Origin: Lyngbya confervoides BDU141951
GTDB taxonomy: Bacteria > Cyanobacteriota > Cyanobacteriia > Thermosynechococcales > Thermosynechococcaceae
NCBI RefSeq assembly: GCF_000817775.3
Contig: NZ_JTHE03000116.1
Coordinates: 45,050 to 109,049 of the forward strand
Length of the DNA: 64,000 nucleotides
Reading direction: 5' to 3'
The position numbers were made by a program, and so were the translations under genes. Position 1 is the first letter of the stretch, and the number at the start of each line of letters is the position of its first letter. Of this stretch, positions 9,305 to 18,112 are shown piece by piece. The notes below the pieces were generated by a model that saw only the letters and a program-made list of their open reading frames with translations, did no database searches and was not told the origin of the DNA.

Positions 9305-9940
9305 CTACAGCACGCCCTTGGAACTCGGGATTGACTGCGATCGCCGCGGGTCAATGGCCACGGCCATCCGCATTGCCCGCGCAAAGGCCTTAAAGGTCGC
9401 TTCAATAATGTGGTGGGAGTTAATCCCATCCAGCTGGCGAATATGCAGGGTCATCTGGGCGTGGTTGACAATAGCCCCAAAAAACTCACGCACAAGCTGT
9501 GTATCGTAGCTACCCACGCGCTGAGTCGGAATTTCCAGGCCGTAGGACAAATGGGGCCGTCCAGAGAAATCCAGCACCACCTCCACCAAAGCTTCATCAA
9601 GGGGAGCTGTAAAGTGACCAAAGCGATGAATCCCCTTGCGATCGCCCAGGGCCTGGTGAAGAGCCTGGCCGAGGGTAATGCCCACATCCTCATTGGTGTG
9701 ATGATCGTCGATGTGGGTATCCCCCGTGGCCTGAATTTCTAAATCCAACAGACCATGGGAGCAAATTTGATCCAGCATGTGATCTAAAAAGGGCACACCG
9801 GTTTGGTTGTGGCCTTGCCCTGTGCCATCGAGATCCACCTGAACCCGCACATCCGTCTCCCCGGTGGTTCGCTGCACCGTTGCAGTGCGGTGCAGATTTG
9901 GGGGAATAGCAGTGGAAAGTGGACGATCTTGGATCTGCAT
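9305..9940 (-). CDS. hisB: Imidazoleglycerol-phosphate dehydratase (HisB)
   Basis: A histidine biosynthesis enzyme that dehydrates imidazole glycerol phosphate to imidazole acetol phosphate. Of its 211 residues, two metal-binding repeats are visible: [13 protein letters not shown]...[13 protein letters not shown] and, in the second half, [31 protein letters not shown] (seen as HxxE/HHxxE patterns). Length and both manganese sites are complete. It is monofunctional, without the phosphatase domain of the E. coli protein. A short spacer separates it from the permease gene on the same strand; no other his genes are nearby, as usual in cyanobacteria. Confidence 0.95.
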   Translation of the reverse strand: MQIQDRPLSTAIPPNLHRTATVQRTTGETDVRVQVDLDGTGQGHNQTGVPFLDHMLDQICSHGLLDLEIQATGDTHIDDHHTNEDVGITLGQALHQALGDRKGIHRFGHFTAPLDEALVEVVLDFSGRPHLSYGLEIPTQRVGSYDTQLVREFFGAIVNHAQMTLHIRQLDGINSHHIIEATFKAFARAMRMAVAIDPRRSQSIPSSKGVL

Positions 9941-9981
9941 AGCAAGGTCTTTCGCAAAACATTGCTTCTATTATCCCTGAT

Positions 9982-11157
9982 TCACCGACGCTGGATCTCT
10001 AGCTGACGGCTGCCCAGGGACATCAGATAGCAAAATATCCAGTAAAGGACCCCCACAAAGCTATAGACTTCGCCGTAATACCCAATAAATTCTGGCTGGG
10101 AGAGCACCGACCGGGCCATCCCCAGTAGCTCAAACAGTCCAACCAAAGAGAGCAGCGTGGTGTCTTTCAATAGGCCAATAAATTGGCCCACAATGGCTGG
10201 AATCACGGCCCGCAGCGCCTGCGGCAGCACAATCAGTCCCAGCGTTGTCCACCGGGTCAGGCCGAGGGCTTCCGCGGCATCCACTTGACCAGAGGGGACA
10301 GATTGCAGTCCGCCACGGACATTTTCAGCCAGGTAAGCGGCGCTAAACAGAGTCAGCCCCGCAATGGCGCGGGTAACGTTGTCGATTTCAAAGGTCCGAG
10401 GAAATATCAGCGGCAGTAATACCTGCGCCGAAAATAGGATACCAATGAGCGGAAGCCCGCGCACCACTTCGATGTAGAAAATGCTGAGGAGGCGAATCAC
10501 AGGCAAGGAGCTGCGCCGCCCCAAGGCCAGGAGAACGCCCATTGGAAAGGAAAGGATAATTCCGGAAAAGGCCATCAGCAGAGTCAACACAAGGCCTTGC
10601 CAGAGGGTGCGGCTGACGGCTTGCAGTCCTAAACCGCCCCCTAGGAGCCATAGCACGCCGAAAAACCCACCGGCCCAGAGCACCGGAAAATACTGACCAA
10701 TCTGGCGGAACCTGCTCCCCAGCCAGTGCCCCCCTCCCCAGCAAATTCCGCTCCCTAGCCAGAGGGCCAAAATCCAGCCCAGTGGTCTGCCGGCCAGGGT
10801 GAGAGCCACTAGCACAGCCATCGCGCCCACCCCCCCCCAGAGGGCGATGGCCCGAGTGAACTTCGCATCAAGGTAACCCCAGGAAAAATGCCCAATGCCA
10901 AGGATCAGGCCCAGAATCACCCATATCCGCCATAGCTGATCTCGGGGAAACCGACCCACCAGCAACAGCGGCAAATTCACCTGAACCACCTGCCAGTTCG
11001 CCACCTCAGTCAGCCAATGCCAAAGCCCCTGCCCAATTGCCGCCAAGGTCACCAGACACAGGATAGTGAGTAGGGTGTTGCCAACGGAGCTAAACAGATT
11101 CCTACGCAACCATGATCTCGTCCGGGTCAGCAGAGCCTGGAGATTCACGGTTCCCAT
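9982..11157 (-). CDS. Polar amino acid ABC transporter permease (NatH/AapM-like)
   Basis: A 391-residue membrane protein with about eight hydrophobic segments. The C-terminal half holds the His/Glu/Gln permease fold with the EAA loop (AAEALGLTRWTTLGLIVLPQALRAVIPAIVGQF in the usual pattern) that docks on the ATPase. The extended N-terminal membrane region is typical of AapM/NatH-type permeases rather than short HisM types. It starts 13 bases inside the end of the partner permease gene, so the two are coupled. In Anabaena the NatFGH-BgtA system imports acidic and neutral polar amino acids. Neither the binding protein nor the ATPase is encoded nearby. Confidence 0.85.
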   Translation of the reverse strand: MGTVNLQALLTRTRSWLRRNLFSSVGNTLLTILCLVTLAAIGQGLWHWLTEVANWQVVQVNLPLLLVGRFPRDQLWRIWVILGLILGIGHFSWGYLDAKFTRAIALWGGVGAMAVLVALTLAGRPLGWILALWLGSGICWGGGHWLGSRFRQIGQYFPVLWAGGFFGVLWLLGGGLGLQAVSRTLWQGLVLTLLMAFSGIILSFPMGVLLALGRRSSLPVIRLLSIFYIEVVRGLPLIGILFSAQVLLPLIFPRTFEIDNVTRAIAGLTLFSAAYLAENVRGGLQSVPSGQVDAAEALGLTRWTTLGLIVLPQALRAVIPAIVGQFIGLLKDTTLLSLVGLFELLGMARSVLSQPEFIGYYGEVYSFVGVLYWIFCYLMSLGSRQLEIQRR

Positions 11158-12314
11158 GCCAGGGTGCGATTATAAAGATTCATCGCCAAGGACAAAATCA
11201 AACTCAGGCTCAGATAGGTCAGCATTAGCAGCAGGAGAACCTCAACGGGACGTCCTGTTTGATTGAGGGTGGGAGAGGCGATCGCGTAGAGGTCCGGGAA
11301 ACCCACCGCAACCCCCAGACTAGTGTTCTTCGCCAGATTGAGATATTGACTGGTGAGGGGGGGCACGATCACCCGCAACGCCTGGGGAAAAATCACTCGC
11401 GCCATGACCAACCAGCCTGGCAAACCCAGGCTTTGGGCCGCTTCTCGCTGCCCCCTGGGCACAGCGGTGACCCCAGCACGAACAATTTCGGCAATAAACG
11501 CAGCACTATACAGACTCAGGGGCAGCAGCAAGGCCAAAAACTCTGGAGCTAGCTTTAATCCACCCTCAATCACGGTTCCATGGCGGCGGGGCACCGACAG
11601 GATCAAGGGCAGTTCTCCCTGGGTATAGAGCAACGCCAGGCCCATGGGCAGGAGCAACACCACCAGGGGCAATCCCCAAAAAAACAACGGCAGCCCTCCC
11701 TGCTGCTCACGCCTACGCGTCAGCCATTTCAAGCAGGCGATGGCCGCGGCCATTCCTCCTAAACCTGCACCGCCTCCCACCCAAAACGAGTCCGTGGGAA
11801 CCCCCCAGGGGATCACTGTTCCCTGGCGCTGCAAAAAGATTAATCCTCCCAGGCTGAGGGGGCGATCAGCAGGGGGGAGGGAGAGCAAAACCGCCGCGTA
11901 GCCGAAGACCAACACCAGCAGCAGGGGCAAGTTACGCAGCGTCTCCACATAGATTAAGGCCAGCTTTCTGACTAACCAGTTGCGGGAAAGGCGCCCCAAG
12001 CCCACGCTAATCCCCAAAACTGTGGCCAAGACCAAACCAGCTGCCGTCACCCGCAGGGTGTTGAGGAATCCCACCAGGAGCGCTTTCGCGTAGGTATCTC
12101 GAGAGCTATAGGGAATGACGGTTTCCGTAACGGTGAACCCGGCCGGGTTATCCAAAAAATCAAATCTGAGGGTAAAACCGCGCTGAGATTGATTTTGGGC
12201 AAGATTACTCCCACACCAGATCACGAAGGCTGCCAGCAAAATCAGGACAAGAAGCTGAACGCCGACACGGAAAAGTGACGACCTAGATCGCTGCGATGGC
12301 CGAGGGGATCTCAT
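11145..12314 (-). CDS. Polar amino acid ABC transporter permease (NatG/AapQ-like)
   Basis: A 389-residue permease that forms a heterodimer with the product of the next gene. It has an N-terminal membrane helix (VQLLVLILLAAFVIWCGSN), a periplasmic stretch with SRDTYAKALLVGFLNTLRV typical of AapQ, and a C-terminal permease domain with the EAA motif (AAQSLGLPGWLVMARVIFPQALRVI). The 3' end overlaps the next permease by 13 bases. It lies downstream of rpmB with a 31-base gap, so it may be part of the same transcript. Assignment to NatG rests on length and family features; substrate specificity is not visible. Confidence 0.85.
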   Translation of the reverse strand: MRSPRPSQRSRSSLFRVGVQLLVLILLAAFVIWCGSNLAQNQSQRGFTLRFDFLDNPAGFTVTETVIPYSSRDTYAKALLVGFLNTLRVTAAGLVLATVLGISVGLGRLSRNWLVRKLALIYVETLRNLPLLLVLVFGYAAVLLSLPPADRPLSLGGLIFLQRQGTVIPWGVPTDSFWVGGGAGLGGMAAAIACLKWLTRRREQQGGLPLFFWGLPLVVLLLPMGLALLYTQGELPLILSVPRRHGTVIEGGLKLAPEFLALLLPLSLYSAAFIAEIVRAGVTAVPRGQREAAQSLGLPGWLVMARVIFPQALRVIVPPLTSQYLNLAKNTSLGVAVGFPDLYAIASPTLNQTGRPVEVLLLLMLTYLSLSLILSLAMNLYNRTLAWEP

Positions 12315-12345
12315 GACTCAGGCAGGGTCAGCCCAAGCGCGAGGA

Positions 12346-12582
12346 TTACATGAGATTCAGGTTAATTCCCGCTTCCTTCGCAAAGGCATTCAGCCCTTTT
12401 TTTTCAAGACTCTTAAGGGCCTTTGTAGAAAGGCGAAGCCGAACCCAACGATTGCCCTGGGGCCACCAAACCCGCTTCCACTGAAGGTTTGCCTCCTGGA
12501 GTTTCTTGGTCCGGCGGTGAGAGTGAGACACCGCATAGGCGTTATTGGCTTTCTTTCCGGTTAGCTGACACTTACGACTCAT
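12346..12582 (-). CDS. rpmB: 50S ribosomal protein bL28
   Basis: A 78-residue, strongly basic ribosomal protein. It starts [20 protein letters not shown] and contains [14 protein letters not shown] and [18 protein letters not shown], all diagnostic of bL28. The length is complete. It is transcribed leftward ahead of the two permease genes. Confidence 0.96.
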   Translation of the reverse strand: MSRKCQLTGKKANNAYAVSHSHRRTKKLQEANLQWKRVWWPQGNRWVRLRLSTKALKSLEKKGLNAFAKEAGINLNLM

Positions 12583-12699
12583 AATAGGTTCCGACGTTTA
12601 TTTCCCAATCTTCATTTATAGAACATTGCCATCCCGCTAGACAAGCTTCAGCCCCAACGGCAACTAGAATCCATCGAAAAAAACTTCGGGGCGAACCAT

Positions 12700-12729
12700 A
12701 AAGTCGCCCTCGGGACAGGGGGCGACTTT
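12700..12729 (-). terminator. Hairpin after the Bax-inhibitor-1 gene
   Basis: A perfect 10-bp stem (AAAGTCGCCC with GGGCGACTTT) and a 10-base loop lie 30 bases beyond the stop of the leftward BI-1 gene. There is no long T tract outside the stem, but the arm ends in TTT. This is probably the transcript end of that gene. Confidence 0.6.
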
Positions 12730-12759
12730 AAATTTAGGGCAGTGCTTCAACTCCCGCGT

Positions 12760-13488
12760 TTATTCTCGGCTATTGAGGGAAATCATAAACCTCAACACGA
12801 AGACAAAAAGGTTGACATAGGTTAGATACATGGAGAGAGCAGCCGGGAGATACTGCTCATCGCGGTAGGTTCGCGGCAGGACAAAAAAGTCCACCACGGC
12901 AGCCCCCACAAAGAGCAAAACGCCTAAGCCTGAGATCCCAATTTCTAGCCAACTGGGGGTAATCACATGGAAAAACCCCAGGCCCAACTGCAGCAGCAGA
13001 ACCACCACCAGGGCAATGATGCCCAGCTGGACAGTTTGGGTGAGGGCAAAGCCATCTTCCTCAGAGAGTCCAGAGCCAATAGATCGAGCTGCAATAAAGG
13101 TGACGCCACAGGAGAGGGCGGCAATTCCAATGCCAACCATTCCAACCCCAGGCGTACTTAAGGCCAGGGCAATTAATCCAGCCAGGGTATAGCCCGAAAG
13201 CAAGCTGTAGGTGGCCAGCAATGGCAAAGCCACCTGATTATTCCCCTGGGTGGCCACAGACTGCGCCACAAAAAACAGGGCTAGCTCAGCCACAACGGCT
13301 ACTATCACCGTGGGCATGAAGATACCGGGGGCCTGCTCTAGCACGCCAAGGCCTCCCCAGGCACCGAGGGCCGTGAGGACCAATCCTCCTCCCACGTAGG
13401 GCAAAGCCCTTTTCACCACATTTGGCCCTACCAGCGCACTTTGCTGGGCTTTTTTAATGGCCTGTTGAAAATTACTGGTATTACTCAC
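12760..13488 (-). CDS. Bax inhibitor-1 (BI-1/YccA) family membrane protein
   Basis: An integral membrane protein of about 242 residues with seven hydrophobic helices, for example YVGGGLVLTALGAWGGLGVL and TVQLGIIALVVVLLLQLGLGF, each within the usual BI-1 spacing. BI-1 proteins are pH-sensitive calcium leak channels or protease regulators in other organisms; the role in cyanobacteria is unknown. The GTG at 13488 is chosen because GAGGAG stands six bases upstream; a TTG 24 bases further upstream lacks this. It is divergent from sigF and followed by a hairpin terminator. Confidence 0.85.
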   Translation of the reverse strand: MSNTSNFQQAIKKAQQSALVGPNVVKRALPYVGGGLVLTALGAWGGLGVLEQAPGIFMPTVIVAVVAELALFFVAQSVATQGNNQVALPLLATYSLLSGYTLAGLIALALSTPGVGMVGIGIAALSCGVTFIAARSIGSGLSEEDGFALTQTVQLGIIALVVVLLLQLGLGFFHVITPSWLEIGISGLGVLLFVGAAVVDFFVLPRTYRDEQYLPAALSMYLTYVNLFVFVLRFMISLNSRE

Positions 13489-13869
13489 GTGATACTCCTC
13501 TGACGAGTGCAAACAGCCGAGTCCTACAACACGGCGATCCTATTCACATTCTCCATTGTGCCGGATTTCTGCGGCCCCAACCGAGGATGATCAGGGGCGA
13601 TCGCCGTACCTATTCATGCCCATCGGCTCCCCGAGGCAGACAGAGACTAGGGAGCAGGAGGCTGCGGAGCACTCCCCACAGGTTCAGCCGCAGTTTATGA
13701 ACAAATGTTAAGTCTGCGTTCTGCGTAGATCCATGGAAAATCTGCGTAGATTTTCGGAAACCTCCGGGGAGACGGCGAGATCAATTCCCGTAATATGACG
13801 CTGTTATTCCCGAGGAGGTTTTTTAATAATTAGCTTACGCAAACGATAAGAAAACAACTTCGTTCAACC
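13489..13869. promoter_or_regulatory. Divergent sigF / BI-1 control region with repeated TCTGCGTAGAT
   Basis: A 381-base gene-free stretch. TCTGCGTAGAT occurs at 13720-13730 and again at 13741-13751, exactly 21 bases apart (two helical turns), with a partial copy TCTGCGTT immediately before at 13713. This spacing places the sites on one face of the helix, as expected for cooperative binding of a regulator. A purine-rich GAGGAGG followed by T6 lies at about 13813-13826. The repeats are seen; the regulatory role is inferred. Confidence 0.5.
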
Positions 13870-14670
13870 ATGGCTTATCAAACTTCGCTGCAATCTCGCT
13901 CCATTGAAATGCTGGTTGCCTATCGTCAAAATCCATCTGTGCAGCTACGGAATCGTCTGGTTCGGCTGAATATGGGCCTGGTGCGCAAAGTTGCCCATCG
14001 CTTAGCGCACCAATGCGCCGAACCCTACGAAGATCTTGAGCAATGCGGTTATCTGGGATTGATTACAGCCATTGAACGATTTGACCCCACCCAGGGATTT
14101 GCCTTCAGCTCCTTTGCCGTCCCCTACATCCGAGGCGAGATTCTCCACTTCCTGCGCGATCGATCTAACCCTGTGCGCATTCCCCGACGTTGGCAACAAC
14201 TCAGCCGCGATGGTGAGAAGAAGCGCCAAGCCCTCATGATTAACCTTGGACGCCAGCCCAGCGAAGCAGAAATCGCTCAGGCCCTTGAAATTAGTCTCGA
14301 TGAATGGCGATCTGTGAAGCTGGCAGCGGCAAACCGTAACCCCCTCAGCCTCAACGCCCAAGTCTCCATGGGTGGCCATCAAAGCTCCGATTCTTCTATG
14401 ACCCTGGGCGACACCCTCATGGATGCCCACGCCCAGCTGCGTCAAATGAACGAAGAGGATCGTTTAGAGCTACAGCACGCCATGGCTCAGCTCGAAGATA
14501 AAACCCGCGAAATGATTGAATCGGTTTTCTTTCAGCAGATGTCACGCCAAGAGGTAGCCAAGAAAATAGGCGTTAGCCCCGTGACCGTTACTCGCCGGAT
14601 TAAAAAGGGTGTTGAGGAGCTGGTGCAGCTCCTGCACCAACCAGCGCCCCCCGCAGAAGCCCAAGCCTAA
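13870..14670 (+). CDS. sigF: RNA polymerase sigma factor SigF (group 3)
   Basis: A 266-residue alternative sigma factor. Region 2 reads LVRLNMGLVRKVAHRLAHQ...YEDLEQCGYLGLITAIERFDP with FSSFAVPYIRGEILHFLRD, the form typical of the B/F/G group. Region 3 includes NLGRQPSEAEIAQALEI. Region 4 has the helix-turn-helix MSRQEVAKKIGVSPVTVTRRIKKG, here quoted as MSRQEVAKKIGVSP plus VTVTRRIKKG. In Synechocystis SigF controls pilA and phototactic motility, which fits the hmp locus and pilin genes in this window. An efficient terminator follows directly. Confidence 0.9.
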   Translation: MAYQTSLQSRSIEMLVAYRQNPSVQLRNRLVRLNMGLVRKVAHRLAHQCAEPYEDLEQCGYLGLITAIERFDPTQGFAFSSFAVPYIRGEILHFLRDRSNPVRIPRRWQQLSRDGEKKRQALMINLGRQPSEAEIAQALEISLDEWRSVKLAAANRNPLSLNAQVSMGGHQSSDSSMTLGDTLMDAHAQLRQMNEEDRLELQHAMAQLEDKTREMIESVFFQQMSRQEVAKKIGVSPVTVTRRIKKGVEELVQLLHQPAPPAEAQA

Positions 14671-14707
14671 GTTCAAGATTCCACAACAAAGGGTTACAAC
14701 AATAGGC

Positions 14708-14734
14708 GCCCCTGAGACTTCAGGGGCTTTTTTT
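14708..14734 (+). terminator. Rho-independent terminator of sigF
   Basis: An 8-bp GC-rich stem (GCCCCTGA with TCAGGGGC), a 4-base loop and seven T residues lie 37 bases past the sigF stop. This is a textbook intrinsic terminator. Confidence 0.9.
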
Positions 14735-14774
14735 GCGATACCCTTACTCAAAGACAAAGGCGAGCTTGAGGTTT

Positions 14775-15044
14775 ATGACGAGACCTGCGAAGAAACTCCC
14801 CCAAACCACAGCCCACGTGAGAATTACCCATCACTCCTGGCAGCAAGGAAAAATTGAAGGAGAAGTTTGCGCCAGCCACTACGCTTGGCGCTTTCAGTGG
14901 TGCTTTACCACCGACCAGCTGAACATTTCACCCACCCTAGGCCGTGCTTTAATTCAAGAGCCCTTAGGTCGATTCTTAGAGCGACAGGACTACCAGCTCG
15001 AAGCAGGGGGAGACTATACCTTTCCTCTGCGATTCACCCTTTAA
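14775..15044 (+). CDS. DUF3146 family protein
   Basis: A small soluble protein of 89 residues found across cyanobacteria. It reads ARVRITHHSW-like (AHVRITHHSWQQGKIEGEV), then FQWCFTTDQLNISPTLGRAL and IQEPLGRFLERQDYQLEAGG. These phrases match DUF3146, whose function is unknown. The ATG at 14775 is chosen because GAGG stands five bases ahead; the longer frame would begin inside the sigF terminator. It converges on psbT and shares a bidirectional terminator with it. Confidence 0.8.
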   Translation: MTRPAKKLPQTTAHVRITHHSWQQGKIEGEVCASHYAWRFQWCFTTDQLNISPTLGRALIQEPLGRFLERQDYQLEAGGDYTFPLRFTL

Positions 15045-15086
15045 GGCACCCTCTCCAGACTCAGTCTCTCAAAAAACAATCAAAGC

Positions 15087-15120
15087 AAAGCCCCCAGGTT
15101 AGAAATAACCTGGGGGCTTT
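15087..15120. terminator. Bidirectional terminator between DUF3146 gene and psbT
   Basis: A perfect 15-bp stem capped by a GAAA tetraloop lies between the convergent genes. Both arms end in AAAG/CTTT, so RNA made from either strand ends in a hairpin plus U-rich tail. Confidence 0.88.
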
Positions 15121-15132
15121 GGCGTTAGAAGT

Positions 15133-15231
15133 TCAATCCTTCGTAATTTTGGGAGGCTCGCGGAAGAAAATAGCGAAAAAGAGAACCCCCAAAATGCAGG
15201 CAAAGATGAAGACGTAAGCGATACTTTCCAT
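15133..15231 (-). CDS. psbT: Photosystem II protein PsbT
   Basis: A 32-residue single-helix protein, [19 protein letters not shown] continuing [13 protein letters not shown]. It sits at the photosystem II dimer interface near D1 and helps in repair of the acceptor side. The sequence is essentially the cyanobacterial consensus. It lies 100 bases downstream of psbB on the same strand, the conserved psbB-psbT order. Confidence 0.97.
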   Translation of the reverse strand: MESIAYVFIFACILGVLFFAIFFREPPKITKD

Positions 15232-15331
15232 AGGAAAATCTCAGATTAAAATAAAAACTCGTGAACCGAGGAAGGAGCCTTACCCACAATGGATGAATCG
15301 GCTCCTTCCACAAGTTTACGCTGAACCGGGA

Positions 15332-16855
15332 CTATACGTTGCGGGTCGTTTTATCCCCAATCTTCTTGTAAAAGCCCCATTCAACCTGCTCCTCAGGCAG
15401 CTCTGGATCGATTCCGGCGAATACATCGCGATACAGAGTTCGAGCACCATGCCAGATATGCCCAAAGAAGAACAGCAGCGCGAAGCAAGCATGGGCAAAG
15501 GTAAACCATCCTCGCGGACTGGTGCGGAAAATACCGTCAGACCCAAGGGTTTCCATATCAAATTCAAAGGGTTCACCCAGCTGCGCCTTACGAGCGTAAC
15601 GCTTTACCGTGGATGCGTCTGTGAAGGTTTGTCCATTGAGGGCACCCCCTGCAAAGCTCACGGTCACGCCCTGTTGCTCAAAGCTGTACTTCGACTCAGC
15701 TCGACGGAAGGGAATATCAGCCTTGACTTCACCTGAGGCGTTGGTCAACACCACCGGAAAAGTCTCAAAGAAGTTGGGCATTCGTCGCACGAAAAGCTCT
15801 TCGCCTTCAGCATTACGGAAGGTGGGATGCCCCAACCAGGAGGTGGCGATGCCGTCACCATTATTCATGGCCCCGGTGCGGAACAAGCCTCCCTTTGCAG
15901 GGCTGTTGCCCACATAGTCATAGAAAGCCAGCTTTTCTGGAATCGCAGCCCAAGCCTCGGCCTCGGACTTACCCGTAGCCACATCCGCTTGAACGCGACG
16001 CACCATTTCCTGGCGAAAATACCCCGCATCCCACTGGTAGCGGGTGGGTCCAAACAGCTCAATGGGCGTTGCAGCATTGCCATACCACATCGTTCCTGCC
16101 ACCACAAAGGCAGCAAAGAAGACAGCCGCGATACTGCTAGAGAGAACGGTTTCAATGTTCCCCATCCGCAGCGCTTTGTAAAGCCGCTGGGGAGGTCGAA
16201 CCACCAGATGAAAAATTCCGGCAATAATTCCCACAATGCCAGCCGCAATGTGGTGGGCGACAATCCCGCCAGGACTAAAGGGATTAAACCCATTCGGCCC
16301 CCAGTCGGGAGCCACGGGCTGTACATGCCCCGTAATACCATAGGGGTCAGAAACCCACATCCCAGGTCCCCAAAGACCGGTGAGGTGGAAGGCCCCAAAG
16401 CCAAAGCATAGGAGTCCGGCTAGGAACAGGTGAATCCCGAACATTTTGGGCAAGTCTAAGGCCGGCTCCCCGGTGCGGGGATCTCGAAACAGCTCTAGAT
16501 CCCAGTAAACCCAGTGCCAGATTGCAGCCAGGAATAGCAGGCCAGAGAGCACAATGTGCGCTAGCGCTACGCCTTCAAAGCTCCAAAAGCCTGGATTGAC
16601 GCCGGTCTCCCCCGTGACGCTCCAGCCAGCCCAGGAGGAATCAACTCCTAAACGAGCCATGAAGGGGAGCACGAACATCCCCTGACGCCACATTGGATTA
16701 AGAACTGGATCGCTAGGATCAAAGGTGGCAAGCTCAAATAACGTCATTGAACCTGCCCACCCTGAAATCAAAGCGGTGTGCATTAGGTGTGTCGCAATTA
16801 ACCGTCCTGGGTCGTTAATCAAGACGGTATGGACGCGGTACCAGGGTAGTCCCAT
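15332..16855 (-). CDS. psbB: Photosystem II CP47 chlorophyll-binding protein
   Basis: The 507-residue inner antenna of photosystem II, with six transmembrane helices and a large lumenal loop between helices five and six. The start [19 protein letters not shown] and the end with [20 protein letters not shown] are canonical, and chlorophyll-ligand histidines are placed as usual (for example [12 protein letters not shown] and [12 protein letters not shown]). It transfers excitation energy to the D1/D2 reaction centre in the thylakoid. It is transcribed with psbT and divergently from a ferredoxin gene, an arrangement conserved among cyanobacteria. Confidence 0.99.
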   Translation of the reverse strand: MGLPWYRVHTVLINDPGRLIATHLMHTALISGWAGSMTLFELATFDPSDPVLNPMWRQGMFVLPFMARLGVDSSWAGWSVTGETGVNPGFWSFEGVALAHIVLSGLLFLAAIWHWVYWDLELFRDPRTGEPALDLPKMFGIHLFLAGLLCFGFGAFHLTGLWGPGMWVSDPYGITGHVQPVAPDWGPNGFNPFSPGGIVAHHIAAGIVGIIAGIFHLVVRPPQRLYKALRMGNIETVLSSSIAAVFFAAFVVAGTMWYGNAATPIELFGPTRYQWDAGYFRQEMVRRVQADVATGKSEAEAWAAIPEKLAFYDYVGNSPAKGGLFRTGAMNNGDGIATSWLGHPTFRNAEGEELFVRRMPNFFETFPVVLTNASGEVKADIPFRRAESKYSFEQQGVTVSFAGGALNGQTFTDASTVKRYARKAQLGEPFEFDMETLGSDGIFRTSPRGWFTFAHACFALLFFFGHIWHGARTLYRDVFAGIDPELPEEQVEWGFYKKIGDKTTRNV

Positions 16856-17255
16856 TGACTACGCTCCTCCTCTTAAACGCGTGAAAAGTGTTACCGTCAG
16901 CAACTCATTTAATCTGCCGATCTGATTTAGGCAAGAACCTAAACCTTAGAACGATGAAATAGATTGAAGCAAAAGGTCTCGGCTAGTCGAAGGACAAAGC
17001 CAAGGCACGTCTCTACCGAATCTATTGAATCATATTAAGGATCGAGTGTTAGCCAACTCAAGAAAAAAGCTTTAGTTAAGCAAGACCTAACGGTAGAAGG
17101 TTAAATTGTATAAAGAAGTGTAACTAGCCGATGGGGCCAATGCAAGCGACCTTCACATAACGGAAGGTTTACTCTTTAGAGGCTTGGCAAGGGTTGAGGA
17201 AAGTTTAATAATTGTTAACTTTGATGATAGCGTGTTGGGAATCAGCGTTAAGGCT
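16856..17255. promoter_or_regulatory. Divergent psbB / ferredoxin intergenic region
   Basis: A 400-base AT-rich region with no gene that I can support. It carries the psbB promoter and leader on one strand and the ferredoxin promoter on the other. The reading frame extending upstream of the ferredoxin start at 17184 lacks a ribosome site and is not counted as coding. Confidence 0.5.
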
Positions 17256-17615
17256 ATGGGTAACTCAGTTGATATGGAGCAGCGGATTTCAAATTCATCA
17301 CAACTTGCCAAAATCACGTTTGTGCATGAAGACCAAGAGGTAGTCGTGGCTAGTGGGGCAAACCTGCGCCAAAAGGCTTTGGAGAGCAACGTGGATCTTT
17401 ACACGTTCAAGGGAAAGCTGACCAACTGTGGCGGAATTGGCCAATGTGCCACTTGCTTGGTCAATATTACGTCCGGAATGGAAAATCTTTCGGAGCGCAC
17501 TGATTTTGAGCAGCGTCGCTTAAAGCGCAAGCCCGACACCTACCGTCTCGCCTGTCAGACTCTGGTGTACGGTCCGGTTTCTGTCCAAACCAAGCCCACC
17601 AAGCGCAAGGGATAA
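17256..17615 (+). CDS. 2Fe-2S ferredoxin-type protein
   Basis: A plant-type ferredoxin fold with the cluster motif [10 protein letters not shown] followed by a distant fourth cysteine in [11 protein letters not shown]. The chain [20 protein letters not shown] is the usual first beta hairpin. It probably carries electrons in the cytoplasm or at the thylakoid surface; the partner is unknown. The first ATG at 17256 is taken, although its AAGG lies very close; the ATG at 17274 is an alternative. Location divergent from psbB and upstream of psbM is conserved in cyanobacteria, hinting at a photosynthetic role. The basic tail (KPTKRKG) is typical of this subgroup. Confidence 0.85.
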   Translation: MGNSVDMEQRISNSSQLAKITFVHEDQEVVVASGANLRQKALESNVDLYTFKGKLTNCGGIGQCATCLVNITSGMENLSERTDFEQRRLKRKPDTYRLACQTLVYGPVSVQTKPTKRKG

Positions 17616-17798
17616 TCCTTCAGGGCAAACCCTGATCAGCCGGATTAAGAAACTGTTGCAATGTGGCGCCAGATAACCTATCCAGGGTGAGTTCGGGTGG
17701 TATTCTGGTTTAGTTAGATGGGGTTTGGGTTTATTCCCTTGCCCCCCATCTGCATCTTGATTTCCCTGCACACACCGTTGAAATAAAAAGTTGAACGT

Positions 17799-17909
17799 AT
17801 GGAAGTTAATAAGTTAGGACTCATTGCCACCGCCCTCTTTGTTTTGGTGCCCACGGTTTTCTTAATCATTCTTTACGTCCAGTCAGAAAGCCGCAAGAGT
17901 GCTGAATAG
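17799..17909 (+). CDS. psbM: Photosystem II protein PsbM
   Basis: A 36-residue one-helix protein reading [19 protein letters not shown] then [17 protein letters not shown]. It lies at the photosystem II dimer interface near PsbT. Sequence and length match the family. It follows the ferredoxin gene by about 180 bases and ends before a hairpin with a T5 tail. Confidence 0.96.
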   Translation: MEVNKLGLIATALFVLVPTVFLIILYVQSESRKSAE

Positions 17910-18023
17910 AAAACTCTTTGCGCTTAGAAGAATCTGTGCGTGATGGGCGGCCAGGTTCAGGATTTTTGGGGCTAGCAGGTCCTGGGAACAGTTTTGTGGG
18001 CCAAGGTTTTCTTCGTGGATATC

Positions 18024-18057
18024 GCTGCGTGTTTTTTTTAAGATGCGCAGCCTTTTT
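18024..18057 (+). terminator. Probable psbM terminator
   Basis: A short stem GCTGCG/CGCAGC encloses a T-rich 16-base loop and is followed by T5. The stem is only 6 bp, so confidence is moderate. Confidence 0.45.
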
Positions 18058-18077
18058 AACGGAAACGCCTAAGAAAA

Positions 18078-18101
18078 TAGACGTGACCTAGGTCACGTCT
18101 A
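18078..18101. promoter_or_regulatory. 24-bp perfect palindrome, candidate operator
   Basis: The half-site TAGACGTGACCT is repeated in perfect inverted form, centred on CCTAGG. It ends 11 bases before the first ATG (18113) of the acyltransferase-like gene. The length and perfection suggest a dimeric regulator site. Without a T tract it is a poor terminator. If it is an operator overlapping the promoter, the true start of the next gene is more likely the GTG at 18197. Confidence 0.55.
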
Positions 18102-18112
18102 GCCATACACCG

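Noticed and set aside
15293..15736. Rightward 147-codon frame antisense to psbB
   Set aside because: It is a mirror of the highly conserved psbB coding sequence, with no ribosome site.
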